In this document: positions 32,971 through 41,560 of the stretch, piece by piece
Layout of the letters: each line of letters opens with the position of its first letter
Position numbering within the stretch: the first letter of the stretch is position 1
From: Achromobacter xylosoxidans A8
GTDB lineage: Bacteria; Pseudomonadota; Gammaproteobacteria; Burkholderiales; Burkholderiaceae_B
Direction of reading: 5' to 3'
NCBI RefSeq assembly: GCF_000165835.1
Contig: NC_014640.1
Coordinates: forward strand, 5,766,001 to 5,830,000
DNA length: 64,000 nucleotides
Program-made: the position numbers and the translations under genes
Notes under the pieces: generated by a model
What the model was told of the DNA's origin: nothing
The model's database searches: none
Seen by the model: only the letters and a program-made list of their open reading frames with translations

Positions 32971-34667
32971 TTGCCGGCGGCGCCCTTGACCTGCGGCTGG
33001 TTGGGACTTACCTGCGATATCGTCTTGCGGTCGCGCAGGTAGGCCGCCACCACATCCCATACGGGCTCGCCGGCAGCCCCTTCCGCCACCGGCGCCCACC
33101 CTGCCACCTTGTACTGCTTGTCGGCCTGCACCGGCGAGCCACCCAGGCGCATGTCGCTGATCCGCGCCCCCGCCGCGCCCGCCGGGTCGATCGCATACTG
33201 CAGCCCTCCCACGCGCACCATGTCGCCGCCCTGCTGGTAGTAGGGGTCCGGGTTGAACAGATTGTCGGCCACGTCTTCCAGAATGGTCTTGAGGGTGGCG
33301 CCGCTCATCTGCGTCACGGTGGTATGGGGATAGGTGATGGCGGTCTGGTCCAGCACGTTCTCCATGGTGATGGGCTGGCCCGGCAGCAGGCTGGTGCCCC
33401 AGCGGAATCCAGGCGAAAAGGCAATCTCCGCGTCCTTGACCTGCATCAGCGCATCCAGGATCACCTGATCGAAGGTGCCGTTGAAATTGCCGCGCCGGTA
33501 CAGGGTTTCCTCGGTGGTGGCCAAGGGCTGCGACAGCTTTTGCGCATAGGGCGCGCGGATGCGTTCGACCAGCTGCGCCATGGCAGGGTCCGCTGGCAGG
33601 TACTGGGCGAACACCGGCATCAGCGTGTAGCGGAAGTCGGCCACCTTGCCGTCCTTGACGTCGAAATCCAGCACGCCGAGGAATTTGCCGTTGCTGCCGG
33701 CGTTGGTGACCAACGTCTTGCCGCCGGCGTTCTGCACCGCCACCGGGGCGGGCACGCCGTCATGCGTGTGGCCGCCCAGGATCGCGTCCAGGCCGCGCAC
33801 GCGGGACGCCAATTTCAAGTCCACGTCCATGCCGTTGTGCGACAGCAGCACCACGGCCTGCGCGCCCTTGCCGCGCACCTCGTCTATGGTTTCCTGCAGC
33901 CGCTGTTCCTGGATGCCGAAGGTCCAGTCCGGCACCATGTAGCGCGGGTTGGCGATGGGCGTGTAGGGAAACGCCTGGCCGATCACGGCCAGCGGCACGC
34001 CGTTCATTTCTCGCATGGAATAAGGAGCGAACACCGCGTCGCCGAAGTCGCTGGTCTCGACGTTCTGCGCCAGGAACTCGACCTTGCCCTTCAGGTCTTT
34101 CTCCAGCACTTCCTGCACGCGGTCGGCGCCCAGCGTGAACTCCCAATGCGCCGTCATCATGTCCACGCCCAGCAGCAGGCAGGCATCCACCATGTCCTGT
34201 CCGCGGGTCCAGAGCGCGGTGCCCGAACCCTGCCAGGTGTCGCCGCCATCCAGCAGCAACGCGCCCGGCCGCGTGGCCTTCAGGCGCTTGATCAAGGTGG
34301 CCAGGTGGGCAAAGCCGCCGACCTTCCCGTACTGTCCCGCAGCCTGGGCGAAGTCCAGACAGGTAAAGGCGTAGGCCTGCGCCGAACCCGGCGCGATGCC
34401 ATAGGCCTTCAGCAGATGCTCGCCCACCAGATGCGGCGCGCGGCCCGCGGCCTGCCCGAAGCCCAGGTTGACGCTGGGCTCGCGAAAGTAGATCGGCAAG
34501 AGCTGCGCATGGCAATCGGTGAAATGCAGGAAATGCACGTTGCCGAAGGCGGGCGTGTCATAGAACGCCTGCGCGGCCTGCGCCGCCGCGCGCGGATGGT
34601 GCGACAGGCCCATGCCGCCCGCGGAGGCGACCGCCAGCATCTGAAGAAACTCGCGTCGATTGATCAT
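32955..34667 (-). CDS. soxB: thiosulfohydrolase SoxB
   Basis: A 570-aa periplasmic dimanganese enzyme that releases sulfate from the SoxY-bound thiosulfonate. The N-terminus NRREFLQMLAVASAGG is a twin-arginine signal. Metal-site motifs are HFTDCHAQLLP near residue 47, LLDGGDTWQGSGTALWTRG near 140, MMTAHWEFTLG near 170 (the SoxB form of the nucleotidase GNHE), LLSHNGMD near 265 and LGGHTHDG near 285. I start at the ATG at 34667, which places the twin arginines correctly. It is the last gene of the sox operon, 31 bp after soxW, and its 3' end overlaps the convergent DsrE gene. Confidence 0.97.
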   Translation of the reverse strand: MINRREFLQMLAVASAGGMGLSHHPRAAAQAAQAFYDTPAFGNVHFLHFTDCHAQLLPIYFREPSVNLGFGQAAGRAPHLVGEHLLKAYGIAPGSAQAYAFTCLDFAQAAGQYGKVGGFAHLATLIKRLKATRPGALLLDGGDTWQGSGTALWTRGQDMVDACLLLGVDMMTAHWEFTLGADRVQEVLEKDLKGKVEFLAQNVETSDFGDAVFAPYSMREMNGVPLAVIGQAFPYTPIANPRYMVPDWTFGIQEQRLQETIDEVRGKGAQAVVLLSHNGMDVDLKLASRVRGLDAILGGHTHDGVPAPVAVQNAGGKTLVTNAGSNGKFLGVLDFDVKDGKVADFRYTLMPVFAQYLPADPAMAQLVERIRAPYAQKLSQPLATTEETLYRRGNFNGTFDQVILDALMQVKDAEIAFSPGFRWGTSLLPGQPITMENVLDQTAITYPHTTVTQMSGATLKTILEDVADNLFNPDPYYQQGGDMVRVGGLQYAIDPAGAAGARISDMRLGGSPVQADKQYKVAGWAPVAEGAAGEPVWDVVAAYLRDRKTISQVSPNQPQVKGAAGNQGLM

Positions 34668-34698
34668 CGGTCCAACCGTGTAAGAGGAAGGGATGCGC

Positions 34699-35205
34699 TC
34701 AGGAGCGCGGCGTAGCGTGGCGCAGCAGTTCGAGCACATCCTCCTCGAACATTTCGCCGGGGATGGCCTCAAGCAGCTTGCCGTTCGCGTCCAGCACGAA
34801 GATTTCGGGGATGACGCGGCGCTTGCCGAACACTGCGCGCAGGGCCTCGTTGTCCATGGCTACGCCGAAGGTGTAGCCATGTTTGGCGATGTAGTCGCGC
34901 GCGGCCTGCTCATCCTTGTCGATGCTGACCGTCAGGATGCGCAGACCCTTGTCGCGAGCCGCCTCGGTGAGCTTCTGCAGATGCGGATTCTGCCGCGCGC
35001 AGTAGGGGCACCAGGAAGCCCAGTACTCCACCACCAGCGGCTTGCCCGCAAGATCGGCGGCAGACAGCCGGGTGCCGTCCAGCAACTGCACATCCGGCAT
35101 CACGAGCTTGTCCCCCACCTTCGGCGGCGCCTGGGCATGGGCCGCTGCGGCGGCCAGCATGCCCGCGGCCAGCAGCAAGCGGCCGTATCTGGAAACAGCG
35201 TTCAT
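34699..35205 (-). CDS. soxW: periplasmic thioredoxin SoxW (TlpA family)
   Basis: A 168-aa TlpA/ResA-like thioredoxin with signal peptide (YGRLLLAAGMLAAAAAHAQA). The active site is WASWCPYCARQ with Cys66 and Cys69, and the cis-Pro loop follows in RRVIPEIFVLD. SoxW keeps the SoxY carrier or cytochrome maturation partners reduced. I start at 35205, where GGAGGACGC precedes the ATG. It lies between soxX (23 bp upstream) and soxB. No SoxV/CcdA membrane reductase is seen in the window, so electrons must come from elsewhere. Confidence 0.9.
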   Translation of the reverse strand: MNAVSRYGRLLLAAGMLAAAAAHAQAPPKVGDKLVMPDVQLLDGTRLSAADLAGKPLVVEYWASWCPYCARQNPHLQKLTEAARDKGLRILTVSIDKDEQAARDYIAKHGYTFGVAMDNEALRAVFGKRRVIPEIFVLDANGKLLEAIPGEMFEEDVLELLRHATPRS

Positions 35206-35228
35206 GCGTCCTCCGCGCGCGGCCGTGT

Positions 35229-35885
35229 TCAAGGCTTGGCCTGGTCGTCATTGACGGCGGATTGCGGATCCAGCAGCAGCGCCATCACGTCCTTGAGTTG
35301 CTGTTCCGTCAGGATTCCGGCCGCGCCGAAGCGCGGCATGTTGGAACAGGGCATGGTGGCGTGCGAGTCGTAGATCTTGTTCCAGGTGTAGGCGACCATT
35401 TCCTTGCTGTTGCCGCGCAGCTTGCCGTACTGGTAGAGCGAGGGGCCGATGTTGCCAAACGAAATCTCGGCCTTGGTCATCTGGTGGCAGGCATAGCAGT
35501 TGCCGCCGTTGATCGTCTTGGCGGTGTCCGAGAACTGCAGGCCGCGGCCGTTCTGCGCCACTTTCTCGCCCTGCCGCCAATCGCCGATGTAGTTGCCGTC
35601 GGCGGGCGGCTTGACGTTGGCGGCGGCCTCCTGCGTGATCTTCAGGGCGGTGTCCGCCGGCATCTCGCCGCCTGCTTCGGCGATCGAACAGGCCCGCTGC
35701 ATCGGCGACTGGTCAATCCGGTCCAACTTGGCGAGGCCGCGTTCGACGAATGAATCCTTCAGCTCCGCGACCAGCGCCTGGTGATCGACAGCCGCTTTCG
35801 GCGCCGGCTGCTGCGCTGCGGCGTTCGCCGCCAGAAGCAGGCCCAAGGCCGCCAGGCCGGGCCAGGTCGTGCGTATCTTGCGCAT
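35229..35885 (-). CDS. soxX: cytochrome c subunit SoxX
   Basis: A 218-aa secreted monoheme cytochrome. Signal peptide at residues 1-25 (LAALGLLLAANAAAQQ). The heme motif is CYACH at 130-134, and MPRFG in ATMPCSNMPRFG near 181-190 supplies the distal Met. An extra N-terminal region of about 90 residues precedes the heme domain, as in larger SoxX proteins. With SoxA it oxidatively links thiosulfate to the SoxYZ carrier and passes electrons to a c-type cytochrome. It begins 10 bp after soxA. Confidence 0.95.
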   Translation of the reverse strand: MRKIRTTWPGLAALGLLLAANAAAQQPAPKAAVDHQALVAELKDSFVERGLAKLDRIDQSPMQRACSIAEAGGEMPADTALKITQEAAANVKPPADGNYIGDWRQGEKVAQNGRGLQFSDTAKTINGGNCYACHQMTKAEISFGNIGPSLYQYGKLRGNSKEMVAYTWNKIYDSHATMPCSNMPRFGAAGILTEQQLKDVMALLLDPQSAVNDDQAKP

Positions 35886-35895
35886 GATTCCCCCT

Positions 35896-36720
35896 TTACC
35901 GCTTGATGGCCGGGGCCATCATCTGGCCGCCGTTGGCGTTGACACCCAGGAACACGGTCAGGTCCACCGACGCGTCCGAACCGTACTTCAGCAAGGGCAT
36001 GCGCTGCTGGCGGAAGCAGTCCTGCAGGCGCCATTGCATCGACCGCAATGCGCCTTGCGACACGCGATAGGCCGGCCAGCTGGCAAAGGCCGCGCGCGCG
36101 GGCTCCTGTTTGGTCAGGTTGGGCAGGTCCTGCAGACGGATGCGCTTGTTGTCGCCGGTATGGCAGGACGCACAGGAGAAATCGTACGGACCGCCGCGGT
36201 AGTAGAAGATGTCGCGGCCGCGCGCGTAGGCCGCCTGCTCCTTGGGATGACTCTGGGGCACGGCGATCTTCATGCCGCGCGACAGGCCTGCCACATACGC
36301 CACCAGCGCCTCGATATCGGTGGAGTACTGCCCGTCGCCCGAGAAGGGCTTCTTGGTGACCTCGGCGGCCTCCAGGCCTTGCAGCTGCACCATGCAATAG
36401 ACCAGGCGGCTCTCCAGGTCCATGACGCGGCCGGCATCCTCGAAGTAGCGAGGCAGCTGCGCATACGCGCCCTTGACCACGCCGGCGCCCTGGCCCAGGT
36501 CGCACTTTTCCAACGAGGCCTTCTTCGGCCCGCGGCTTTCCTTCCACAGATCCTCGCCCGCCATCTCGATCAGCTCGGCCGGATTGCCGTCGGCCAGCAT
36601 TTCGCGGTACTGCGCGATGCCCTGCGCCGTGTCCTGTTCGGTCGCGGCCCCGGCGAACCTCGCCCCAGCCAGCGCGAAGCCGGCCAGCGCACAGGCGGCG
36701 GCCATGCGTTTCCTATCCAT
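35896..36720 (-). CDS. soxA: L-cysteine S-thiosulfotransferase subunit SoxA
   Basis: A 274-aa periplasmic cytochrome. Signal peptide at 1-25 (ALAGFALAGARFAGA). Only one heme motif is present, CASCH at 183-187; the N-terminal domain instead holds Cys73 and Cys109, which form a disulfide in monoheme SoxA proteins. The active-site Cys235 lies in LQDCFRQQRMPLL. It joins thiosulfate to SoxY as part of SoxAX. The start at 36720 has GAGGAGACATAC upstream; the longer frame adds 25 non-signal residues. The gene follows soxZ after 87 bp. Confidence 0.96.
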   Translation of the reverse strand: MDRKRMAAACALAGFALAGARFAGAATEQDTAQGIAQYREMLADGNPAELIEMAGEDLWKESRGPKKASLEKCDLGQGAGVVKGAYAQLPRYFEDAGRVMDLESRLVYCMVQLQGLEAAEVTKKPFSGDGQYSTDIEALVAYVAGLSRGMKIAVPQSHPKEQAAYARGRDIFYYRGGPYDFSCASCHTGDNKRIRLQDLPNLTKQEPARAAFASWPAYRVSQGALRSMQWRLQDCFRQQRMPLLKYGSDASVDLTVFLGVNANGGQMMAPAIKR

Positions 36721-36807
36721 GTATGTCTCCTCACGCGGTTGCCCTGCCGGCCTTGCGCGCCGGCGGGCGCTTATTGTTTGTCCGCCTTCATTCACACATC
36801 CGAAACG

Positions 36808-37122
36808 CTAGGTCACCGTGGTGGTGTCCGTGCGGGTCGCGCCTTCGCTGTCTTTCCACGTGACGCTGACCTTGTCGCCCTTGGCGCCGCCCTTGAACTT
36901 GAACGACAGGAACGGGTCGCGCGACACCGCTGGCCCCCATTGCGCCGCAAGCACCACCTTGTCGCCGTTCTTCACCACCACGTCCTGGATGAAATGCGCC
37001 GGCACCACCTTGCCTTCGGCGTCCTTGCGCTGCCCGGTTTCCATGATGTGGCTCATCAGGACCTTCACCTCGATCACGCCGTCTTTTTCCGCGGCGCGGA
37101 TCCGCATCGGCCTTGCTTCCAT
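36808..37122 (-). CDS. soxZ: thiosulfate carrier subunit SoxZ
   Basis: A 104-aa protein without a signal peptide, as expected because it is exported in complex with SoxY. The immunoglobulin-like fold is seen in MRIRAAEKDGVIEVKVLMSH, METGQRKD and FIQDVVVKNGDKVVLAAQWG; the closing SFKFKGGAKGDKVSVTW is family-typical. SoxYZ carries sulfur intermediates between SoxAX, SoxB and SoxCD. It is 37 bp after soxY, with AAGGAGACAGC before the ATG. Confidence 0.96.
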   Translation of the reverse strand: MEARPMRIRAAEKDGVIEVKVLMSHIMETGQRKDAEGKVVPAHFIQDVVVKNGDKVVLAAQWGPAVSRDPFLSFKFKGGAKGDKVSVTWKDSEGATRTDTTTVT

Positions 37123-37159
37123 GTGCTGTCTCCTTGATTGCTCGTAGCCGCTGCGCGGA

Positions 37160-37642
37160 TCAACCGCCGCAGCCGCCCAGGGTCACCTTGATTTCCTTGT
37201 GCGCCGTGTAGTACTTGCCGTCGGCCTTCACCAGGGCGTACACGTCCGAGGTCTGGCCCATCTTCACGCGCGTCGCCACTTCGGGCTCGGTGCCTGCGGG
37301 CAGCGTGAAACTGGCAGCCAGGGCGTTCGGGTTCTTGGTGACCAGGATGGAGATCTGCTCGGTGTTGGGCAGCTTGCTGACCGCCCCCACCGGCACCACC
37401 GCGCCGTTCTCGGCAATGTCGGGAGCCACCAGCGTGATCTGGTCGCTGGCCACGGCGTCGCCGCCGCCCAGCGCCTTGATCACGTCCTGCATGCTCTTGG
37501 CATCGAAGGCCTGCTTGTTCCAGTCGGCCTGCACCGCCCAGGCCTGGCTGGGCCGCAGCAGGCCCGCCGCAACGGCCAGGCTGAGCACCGTGCCCAGGCC
37601 GACCACCTTGCGTCGCTGCCGATCGATGTGTTGTTGCGTCAT
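37160..37642 (-). CDS. soxY: thiosulfate carrier subunit SoxY
   Basis: A 160-aa carrier protein. The N-terminus DRQRRKVVGLGTVLSLAVAAG is a twin-arginine signal. The carrier Cys158 sits in the C-terminal swinging arm GGCGG, the diagnostic SoxY end. The body (ITLVAPDIAENGAVVPVGAV) matches the family. Thiosulfate is bound covalently to Cys158 and processed while attached. The gene lies 25 bp after soxD; AGGAGACGGCT precedes the ATG. Confidence 0.97.
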   Translation of the reverse strand: MTQQHIDRQRRKVVGLGTVLSLAVAAGLLRPSQAWAVQADWNKQAFDAKSMQDVIKALGGGDAVASDQITLVAPDIAENGAVVPVGAVSKLPNTEQISILVTKNPNALAASFTLPAGTEPEVATRVKMGQTSDVYALVKADGKYYTAHKEIKVTLGGCGG

Positions 37643-37667
37643 AGCCGTCTCCTCTCTCCCTGAGTTT

Positions 37668-38828
37668 TCAACCCGGCGCGGGTGCGCCGGCCAGAATCCA
37701 GTCCACGATGCGTTTCAGGTCGTCGTCGCTGACGCCCGGGTTCGGCGGCATCGGCATGGCGCCCCAGACGCCGCCGCCGCCCTTGCGGATCTTCTGAACC
37801 AGCAGCGCATGCGCGTCCGCCTTGCCGTCGTACTTGGCCGCCACGTCGCGGTAGCTGGGTCCGATCATCTTGCGATCGGCCGCATGGCAGGCCACGCAGG
37901 TGCCGGACGTGGCCAGGCGGGCGCCCGCCAGGTCCGCGCCCGCCGGCTTGGCCGGCGCAGGCGCCGCCGTCGCGGTTGCGGTCTCCGGCTTGGCCGCGCC
38001 GGCCGCCGAAGCGATGGTCTGGCCGGCGTGCAGGCGCACGGCGTCGGCATTGCTGCCCGCAGCTCCGGTCAATGGCGGCGCCAGCGTGTTGGCGCCCCGC
38101 ACAGGGCCGATCAGGCGGTTCTGCGCCGCGATGTCGCCATGGGCGTTGCGCGCGTAATCCGGCAGCTCGGAGGTGACCTTGATGGTCTCGACGCAATTGC
38201 TCATGCACGCCGTGTTCTGCGTATCGGGCTTATCCCCGGGCAGCCACATGCCATGCTCGCGCGTCATGCCGTTGCGGTTGGGCATGCGCGTCTGCACGTC
38301 GGCGATGTTCTTGTCGGAAAGTTCAAAATCCTCGGGCACGATTTCGCCCAGGTTCAGCAGATAGGCCGTGACGGCATAGACCTCGTCCGGCGACAGGGTC
38401 TTGGGCTGGTCCCAGGGCATGGCGCGATGGATGTAGTCCCACAGCGTGGAGACGGTACTGACCTTCATCAGCGTGGTGCGCTGCGGCTGGGAATTGCCGG
38501 CCAGGGCCGCGACGCGGCCGCTGCGGACGTCGTCGGCGGTGGTGCCGCCGACGATGGGCGTGAAGACCTCGTTGCTCTCGCCGAAGCTGCCATGGCAGGA
38601 CGCGCACTTGCCTTCCCAGATATCGCCGCCGCGCAGCACCGTGCCGCTGCCGGGCGGCAGGCCTTTGAAATCCGGCCGCACATCGATGTCCCACGCCGCC
38701 ACCTCGGCCGGCGTGGCGTCCCGCCCCACGCCGGGGAACTTCTCTGCTGCGTCTGCGCCCGGAGCCAGCATGGCCAGCCCCAGGCCCATACAGGCCAATG
38801 CCGCGCGCAGGCTATTCAACGTGGACAT
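37668..38828 (-). CDS. soxD: sulfane dehydrogenase diheme cytochrome subunit SoxD
   Basis: A 386-aa diheme cytochrome c with a signal peptide (ALACMGLGLAMLAPGADA). Heme motifs are CASCH at residues 75-79 and CVACH at 311-315; an Ala/Pro-rich linker (ATATAAPAPAKPAGAD) joins the domains, with MPMPPNPG giving a Met ligand in the second. With SoxC it oxidises the sulfane sulfur on SoxY, so its presence predicts sulfate as sole product. The ATG lies 17 bp inside the end of soxC, implying coupled translation. Confidence 0.96.
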   Translation of the reverse strand: MSTLNSLRAALACMGLGLAMLAPGADAAEKFPGVGRDATPAEVAAWDIDVRPDFKGLPPGSGTVLRGGDIWEGKCASCHGSFGESNEVFTPIVGGTTADDVRSGRVAALAGNSQPQRTTLMKVSTVSTLWDYIHRAMPWDQPKTLSPDEVYAVTAYLLNLGEIVPEDFELSDKNIADVQTRMPNRNGMTREHGMWLPGDKPDTQNTACMSNCVETIKVTSELPDYARNAHGDIAAQNRLIGPVRGANTLAPPLTGAAGSNADAVRLHAGQTIASAAGAAKPETATATAAPAPAKPAGADLAGARLATSGTCVACHAADRKMIGPSYRDVAAKYDGKADAHALLVQKIRKGGGGVWGAMPMPPNPGVSDDDLKRIVDWILAGAPAPG

Positions 38829-40167
38829 TGCTCACCTCTCCGCTCTCGGCCACCCGCCACGATTGAATGCCGTTGTTGTGATAGATGGAGCGCGTGCCGC
38901 GCACCTCGCGCAATTGGCCCGAACGCGGCTGGACATAGCCGGTCTCGTCCTGGGCGCGGCTTTGCAGGATGACGGGCGAACCGTCCCAGACCCAGTCGAT
39001 GTTGAAGCGCGTCAGGCACTTGGTCAGCACCGGCCCTTCCAGCCGCGCCGTGCGCCAGTTGCGGCCGCCGTCCACCGACACATCGACCTGCTTGATCTTG
39101 CCGCGTCCCGACCAGGCCAGGCCGGAGATATTGCAGAAGCCCTTGTCCAGCAACACCTGCCCGCCCGACGGCGTGGTGATGACGGATTTGCATTCCTGGA
39201 TCGAGGTGTACTGGCGATGCAGTCCCCCGGGCATCAGGTCGACGTAGTGGATGGTCTCGTCCTTGGCGTTCCAGGGCTGGTCGCCGACTTCGATGCGGCG
39301 CAGCCATTTGACCCACGACACGCCCTGCACGCCCGGCACCACCAGGCGCAGCGGATAGCCGTTCTCGGGCCGCAACATTTCGCCGTTCATGCCCCAGGCC
39401 ACGATGGCGTCGTCCAGCGCCGCTTCCATCGAAATGGTGCGCGTCATGCTGGAACCGTCGGCGCCCTCGGCCAGCACGAACTTGCCGCGCTTGAGGTCGG
39501 CGCCGCAGTCTTCCAGCAGCACCGAAAGCGGCACGCCGGTGAACTCGCAACAGGACAGCATGCCGTGGGTGTACTGCACCGTTGGAACCGCCGCATTGCC
39601 CCATTCCGGGCCGCTGTTGGCGCCGCATTCGATGAAATGGATGCGCGACACGGACGGCAGGCGCATCAGGTCGTCCATGGTGTAGACCTTGGGCTGCGCC
39701 ACCAGGCCATTGATCATGAAGCGGTGCTGCGCCGGGTCGATATCCACCCAGCCTTGATGATGGCGCTCGAAATGCAGCCCGCTCGGCGTAATGATGCCGA
39801 ACAGGCCCTGCAAGGGCGCAAAGGCGACCGAGGAGGCGGGCACCCGGGTCAGGCCCGGCGACTGGCGCCGCTGCAGGTTGGCTTCGTACTTCGACGGCAC
39901 GCCATAGGGCCGCGCGGCGACCGGCTGTCCCAGCGACGTCGTCCAGGGCCGCGGCGTCAGGATCATCTCGTCGCCGCCCGCCTTCTGCGCCAGCGCGTTG
40001 CCGCCCAGGCCGGCGGCCAGCGCGGCGCCCGCCGTCTGGAAGCTGCGCAGCAAAAAACCTCGCCGGGTGTCGTCCAGGCCATTGCGGGCAATGTCCTGCG
40101 CCAGATCGGCGGACACGAAATTCTCGGGCGCCTTGCGCAGGCGTCCCACTTTTGCCTCTCGATCCAC
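38812..40167 (-). CDS. soxC: sulfane dehydrogenase molybdopterin subunit SoxC
   Basis: A 451-aa molybdoenzyme of the sulfite oxidase family. A twin-arginine signal is seen at DDTRRGFLLRSFQTAG near residues 32-47, and Cys181 in HFIECGANSG is the molybdenum ligand. The dimerisation domain (KIKQVDVSVDGGRNWRTARL) follows. The start is GTG at 40167 with GGAGGAGGAAG immediately upstream. It is the first gene of the soxCDYZAXWB run and lies 37 bp from a predicted promoter with a palindrome between its boxes. Confidence 0.96.
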   Translation of the reverse strand: MDREAKVGRLRKAPENFVSADLAQDIARNGLDDTRRGFLLRSFQTAGAALAAGLGGNALAQKAGGDEMILTPRPWTTSLGQPVAARPYGVPSKYEANLQRRQSPGLTRVPASSVAFAPLQGLFGIITPSGLHFERHHQGWVDIDPAQHRFMINGLVAQPKVYTMDDLMRLPSVSRIHFIECGANSGPEWGNAAVPTVQYTHGMLSCCEFTGVPLSVLLEDCGADLKRGKFVLAEGADGSSMTRTISMEAALDDAIVAWGMNGEMLRPENGYPLRLVVPGVQGVSWVKWLRRIEVGDQPWNAKDETIHYVDLMPGGLHRQYTSIQECKSVITTPSGGQVLLDKGFCNISGLAWSGRGKIKQVDVSVDGGRNWRTARLEGPVLTKCLTRFNIDWVWDGSPVILQSRAQDETGYVQPRSGQLREVRGTRSIYHNNGIQSWRVAESGEVSNVHVE

Positions 40168-40190
40168 CTTCCTCCTCCGTGGGTGTTACC

Positions 40191-40246
40191 CAGCTTCTTT
40201 ATTTTCTGTAGTTATATGCAAATTATCTTTGCACATAAAGAAGCTG
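40191..40246 (-). promoter_or_regulatory. soxC promoter with palindromic operator in the spacer
   Basis: On the minus strand TTTATG (40234-40239) and TATAAC (40211-40216) are spaced by exactly 17 bp, and that spacer is the palindrome TGCAAAGATAATTTGCA (40217-40233). An outer 11-bp inverted repeat, CAGCTTCTTTA and TAAAGAAGCTG (40191-40201, 40236-40246), encloses the whole. The region is AT-rich in a GC-rich neighbourhood. A repressor bound in the spacer would block RNA polymerase. No regulator gene lies inside the cluster. Confidence 0.6.
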
Positions 40247-40300
40247 GTTGGCACGCTGCGCCGCAACACCCGGCGGCGTCTGCACGGTCAAACAAGGGGA

Positions 40301-41560
40301 TCAGCCCAGCATGTCGCCCCAGATTGCCTGGGCCCAGGCCTGGGCATCAGGATTTTCCCTAGCGTTGGGTTCGGCCGACAATCCGCCGGCTCCGGCCACC
40401 GGCAGCATGGTCTTCGCCGCCGCGTCGTAGCGATGCACGCTGGCTACATGCATGACCTCGCGGTCGGAGGTGTAGCTGTAGCAGGTGTTGGCATACAGTG
40501 GCAGCGGATTGACGCTGCCGCCGCCAAGCAGTGCCAGCACGGCGGCGGCGCAGGTCTTGCCATGCTGGTTGGCCATGTGGCCGGACTTGGGCATCGCCGG
40601 TGCGACCTGGATCGCATCGCCCAGCACATGGATGCCGGGCACGGCCAGCGATTCGAAGGTCAGGAAGTCCACCTCGCACCAGGCGCCATTGGCGGTGGCC
40701 AGGCCGGCGTCCACCGCGATAGCCGCGGCGCGCATCGGCGGCACCACGTTCAACACGTCCGCCCGCACGGTTTCGCCCAGTTCAAACTGCACGCTCAGGC
40801 CCGCAGCATCCACCGCGACCGCCTCGAACTGCGGGGTGTATTCGATGTAGTCCGCGTAGGAATCGGCCCAGGCGCGGCGGAACAGCGCGGCCTTGGACGT
40901 GATGTCGGCGTTGGCGTCGAACACCAGCACCTTGGAGCGCGGCTTGTGCCGCTTGAAATACCACGCCACTTGGCAGGCCCGCTCGTACGGAGCGGGCGGG
41001 CAACGGTATGGCGCCAGCGGGATGGTCAGCACATAGTTGCCCCCGTCCGGCATCGCCTCCAGCTGGCGCCGCAGGGCCGCGGTCTGCGCGCCCGCCTTCC
41101 AGGCATGCAGGACCCGTTCCCGCGCGCCTGGCGCGTCCATGCCTTCGATGCGCTGCCACTGCATGTCCACGCCGGGCGAGAGAATCAGGCGGTCATACGA
41201 CAAGCGCTCGCCACTGGTCAGCCGGACCTGCCGGGCCGCCGCATCAATGGCAAGCGCACGGTCGCGCAGCAGGCGCACGCCGTGGCGCGACAGACCGTCC
41301 CGGGCGACGGTGATGTCGGCCATGGACTTGCTGCCTCCCAGCACCAGATTCGACAGCGGACAGGAGACGAACACCGGGTTCTCATCAACCAGCGTGACAT
41401 CGACCGCGCCCGCGCCCAGCAGCCGCAAATAGCGTGCGGCGGTGGCGCCGCCATAGCCGCCACCCACTACCACCACGCGCGGCTTGGCGGCGCGCGCGAT
41501 AGGCGCCGCGGCCAGGGCGGCGCCTGCCGCCGCGGCCAGCAGGATGCTGCGCCGCTTCAT
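40301..41560 (-). CDS. soxF: flavocytochrome c sulfide dehydrogenase flavoprotein (SoxF/FccB type)
   Basis: A 419-aa FAD protein with a Tat-like signal (MKRRSILLAAAAGAALAAA). The FAD motif is VVVVGGGYGGATAARYL near residues 28-45; redox cysteines lie in VSCPLSNLVLGG near 65 and NTCYSYTS near 357, matching the two-Cys site of FccB. It oxidises sulfide or Sox-bound sulfur and passes electrons to the cytochrome encoded just upstream. I start at 41560 because its ATG overlaps the cytochrome stop (ATGA). It precedes soxC by 133 bp, with its own transcript likely. Confidence 0.93.
   Translation of the reverse strand: MKRRSILLAAAAGAALAAAPIARAAKPRVVVVGGGYGGATAARYLRLLGAGAVDVTLVDENPVFVSCPLSNLVLGGSKSMADITVARDGLSRHGVRLLRDRALAIDAAARQVRLTSGERLSYDRLILSPGVDMQWQRIEGMDAPGARERVLHAWKAGAQTAALRRQLEAMPDGGNYVLTIPLAPYRCPPAPYERACQVAWYFKRHKPRSKVLVFDANADITSKAALFRRAWADSYADYIEYTPQFEAVAVDAAGLSVQFELGETVRADVLNVVPPMRAAAIAVDAGLATANGAWCEVDFLTFESLAVPGIHVLGDAIQVAPAMPKSGHMANQHGKTCAAAVLALLGGGSVNPLPLYANTCYSYTSDREVMHVASVHRYDAAAKTMLPVAGAGGLSAEPNARENPDAQAWAQAIWGDMLG

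Noticed and set aside
32841..34715. 624-codon plus-strand frame opposite soxB
   Set aside because: Shadow of soxB, whose Tat signal and metal motifs are clear on the minus strand.
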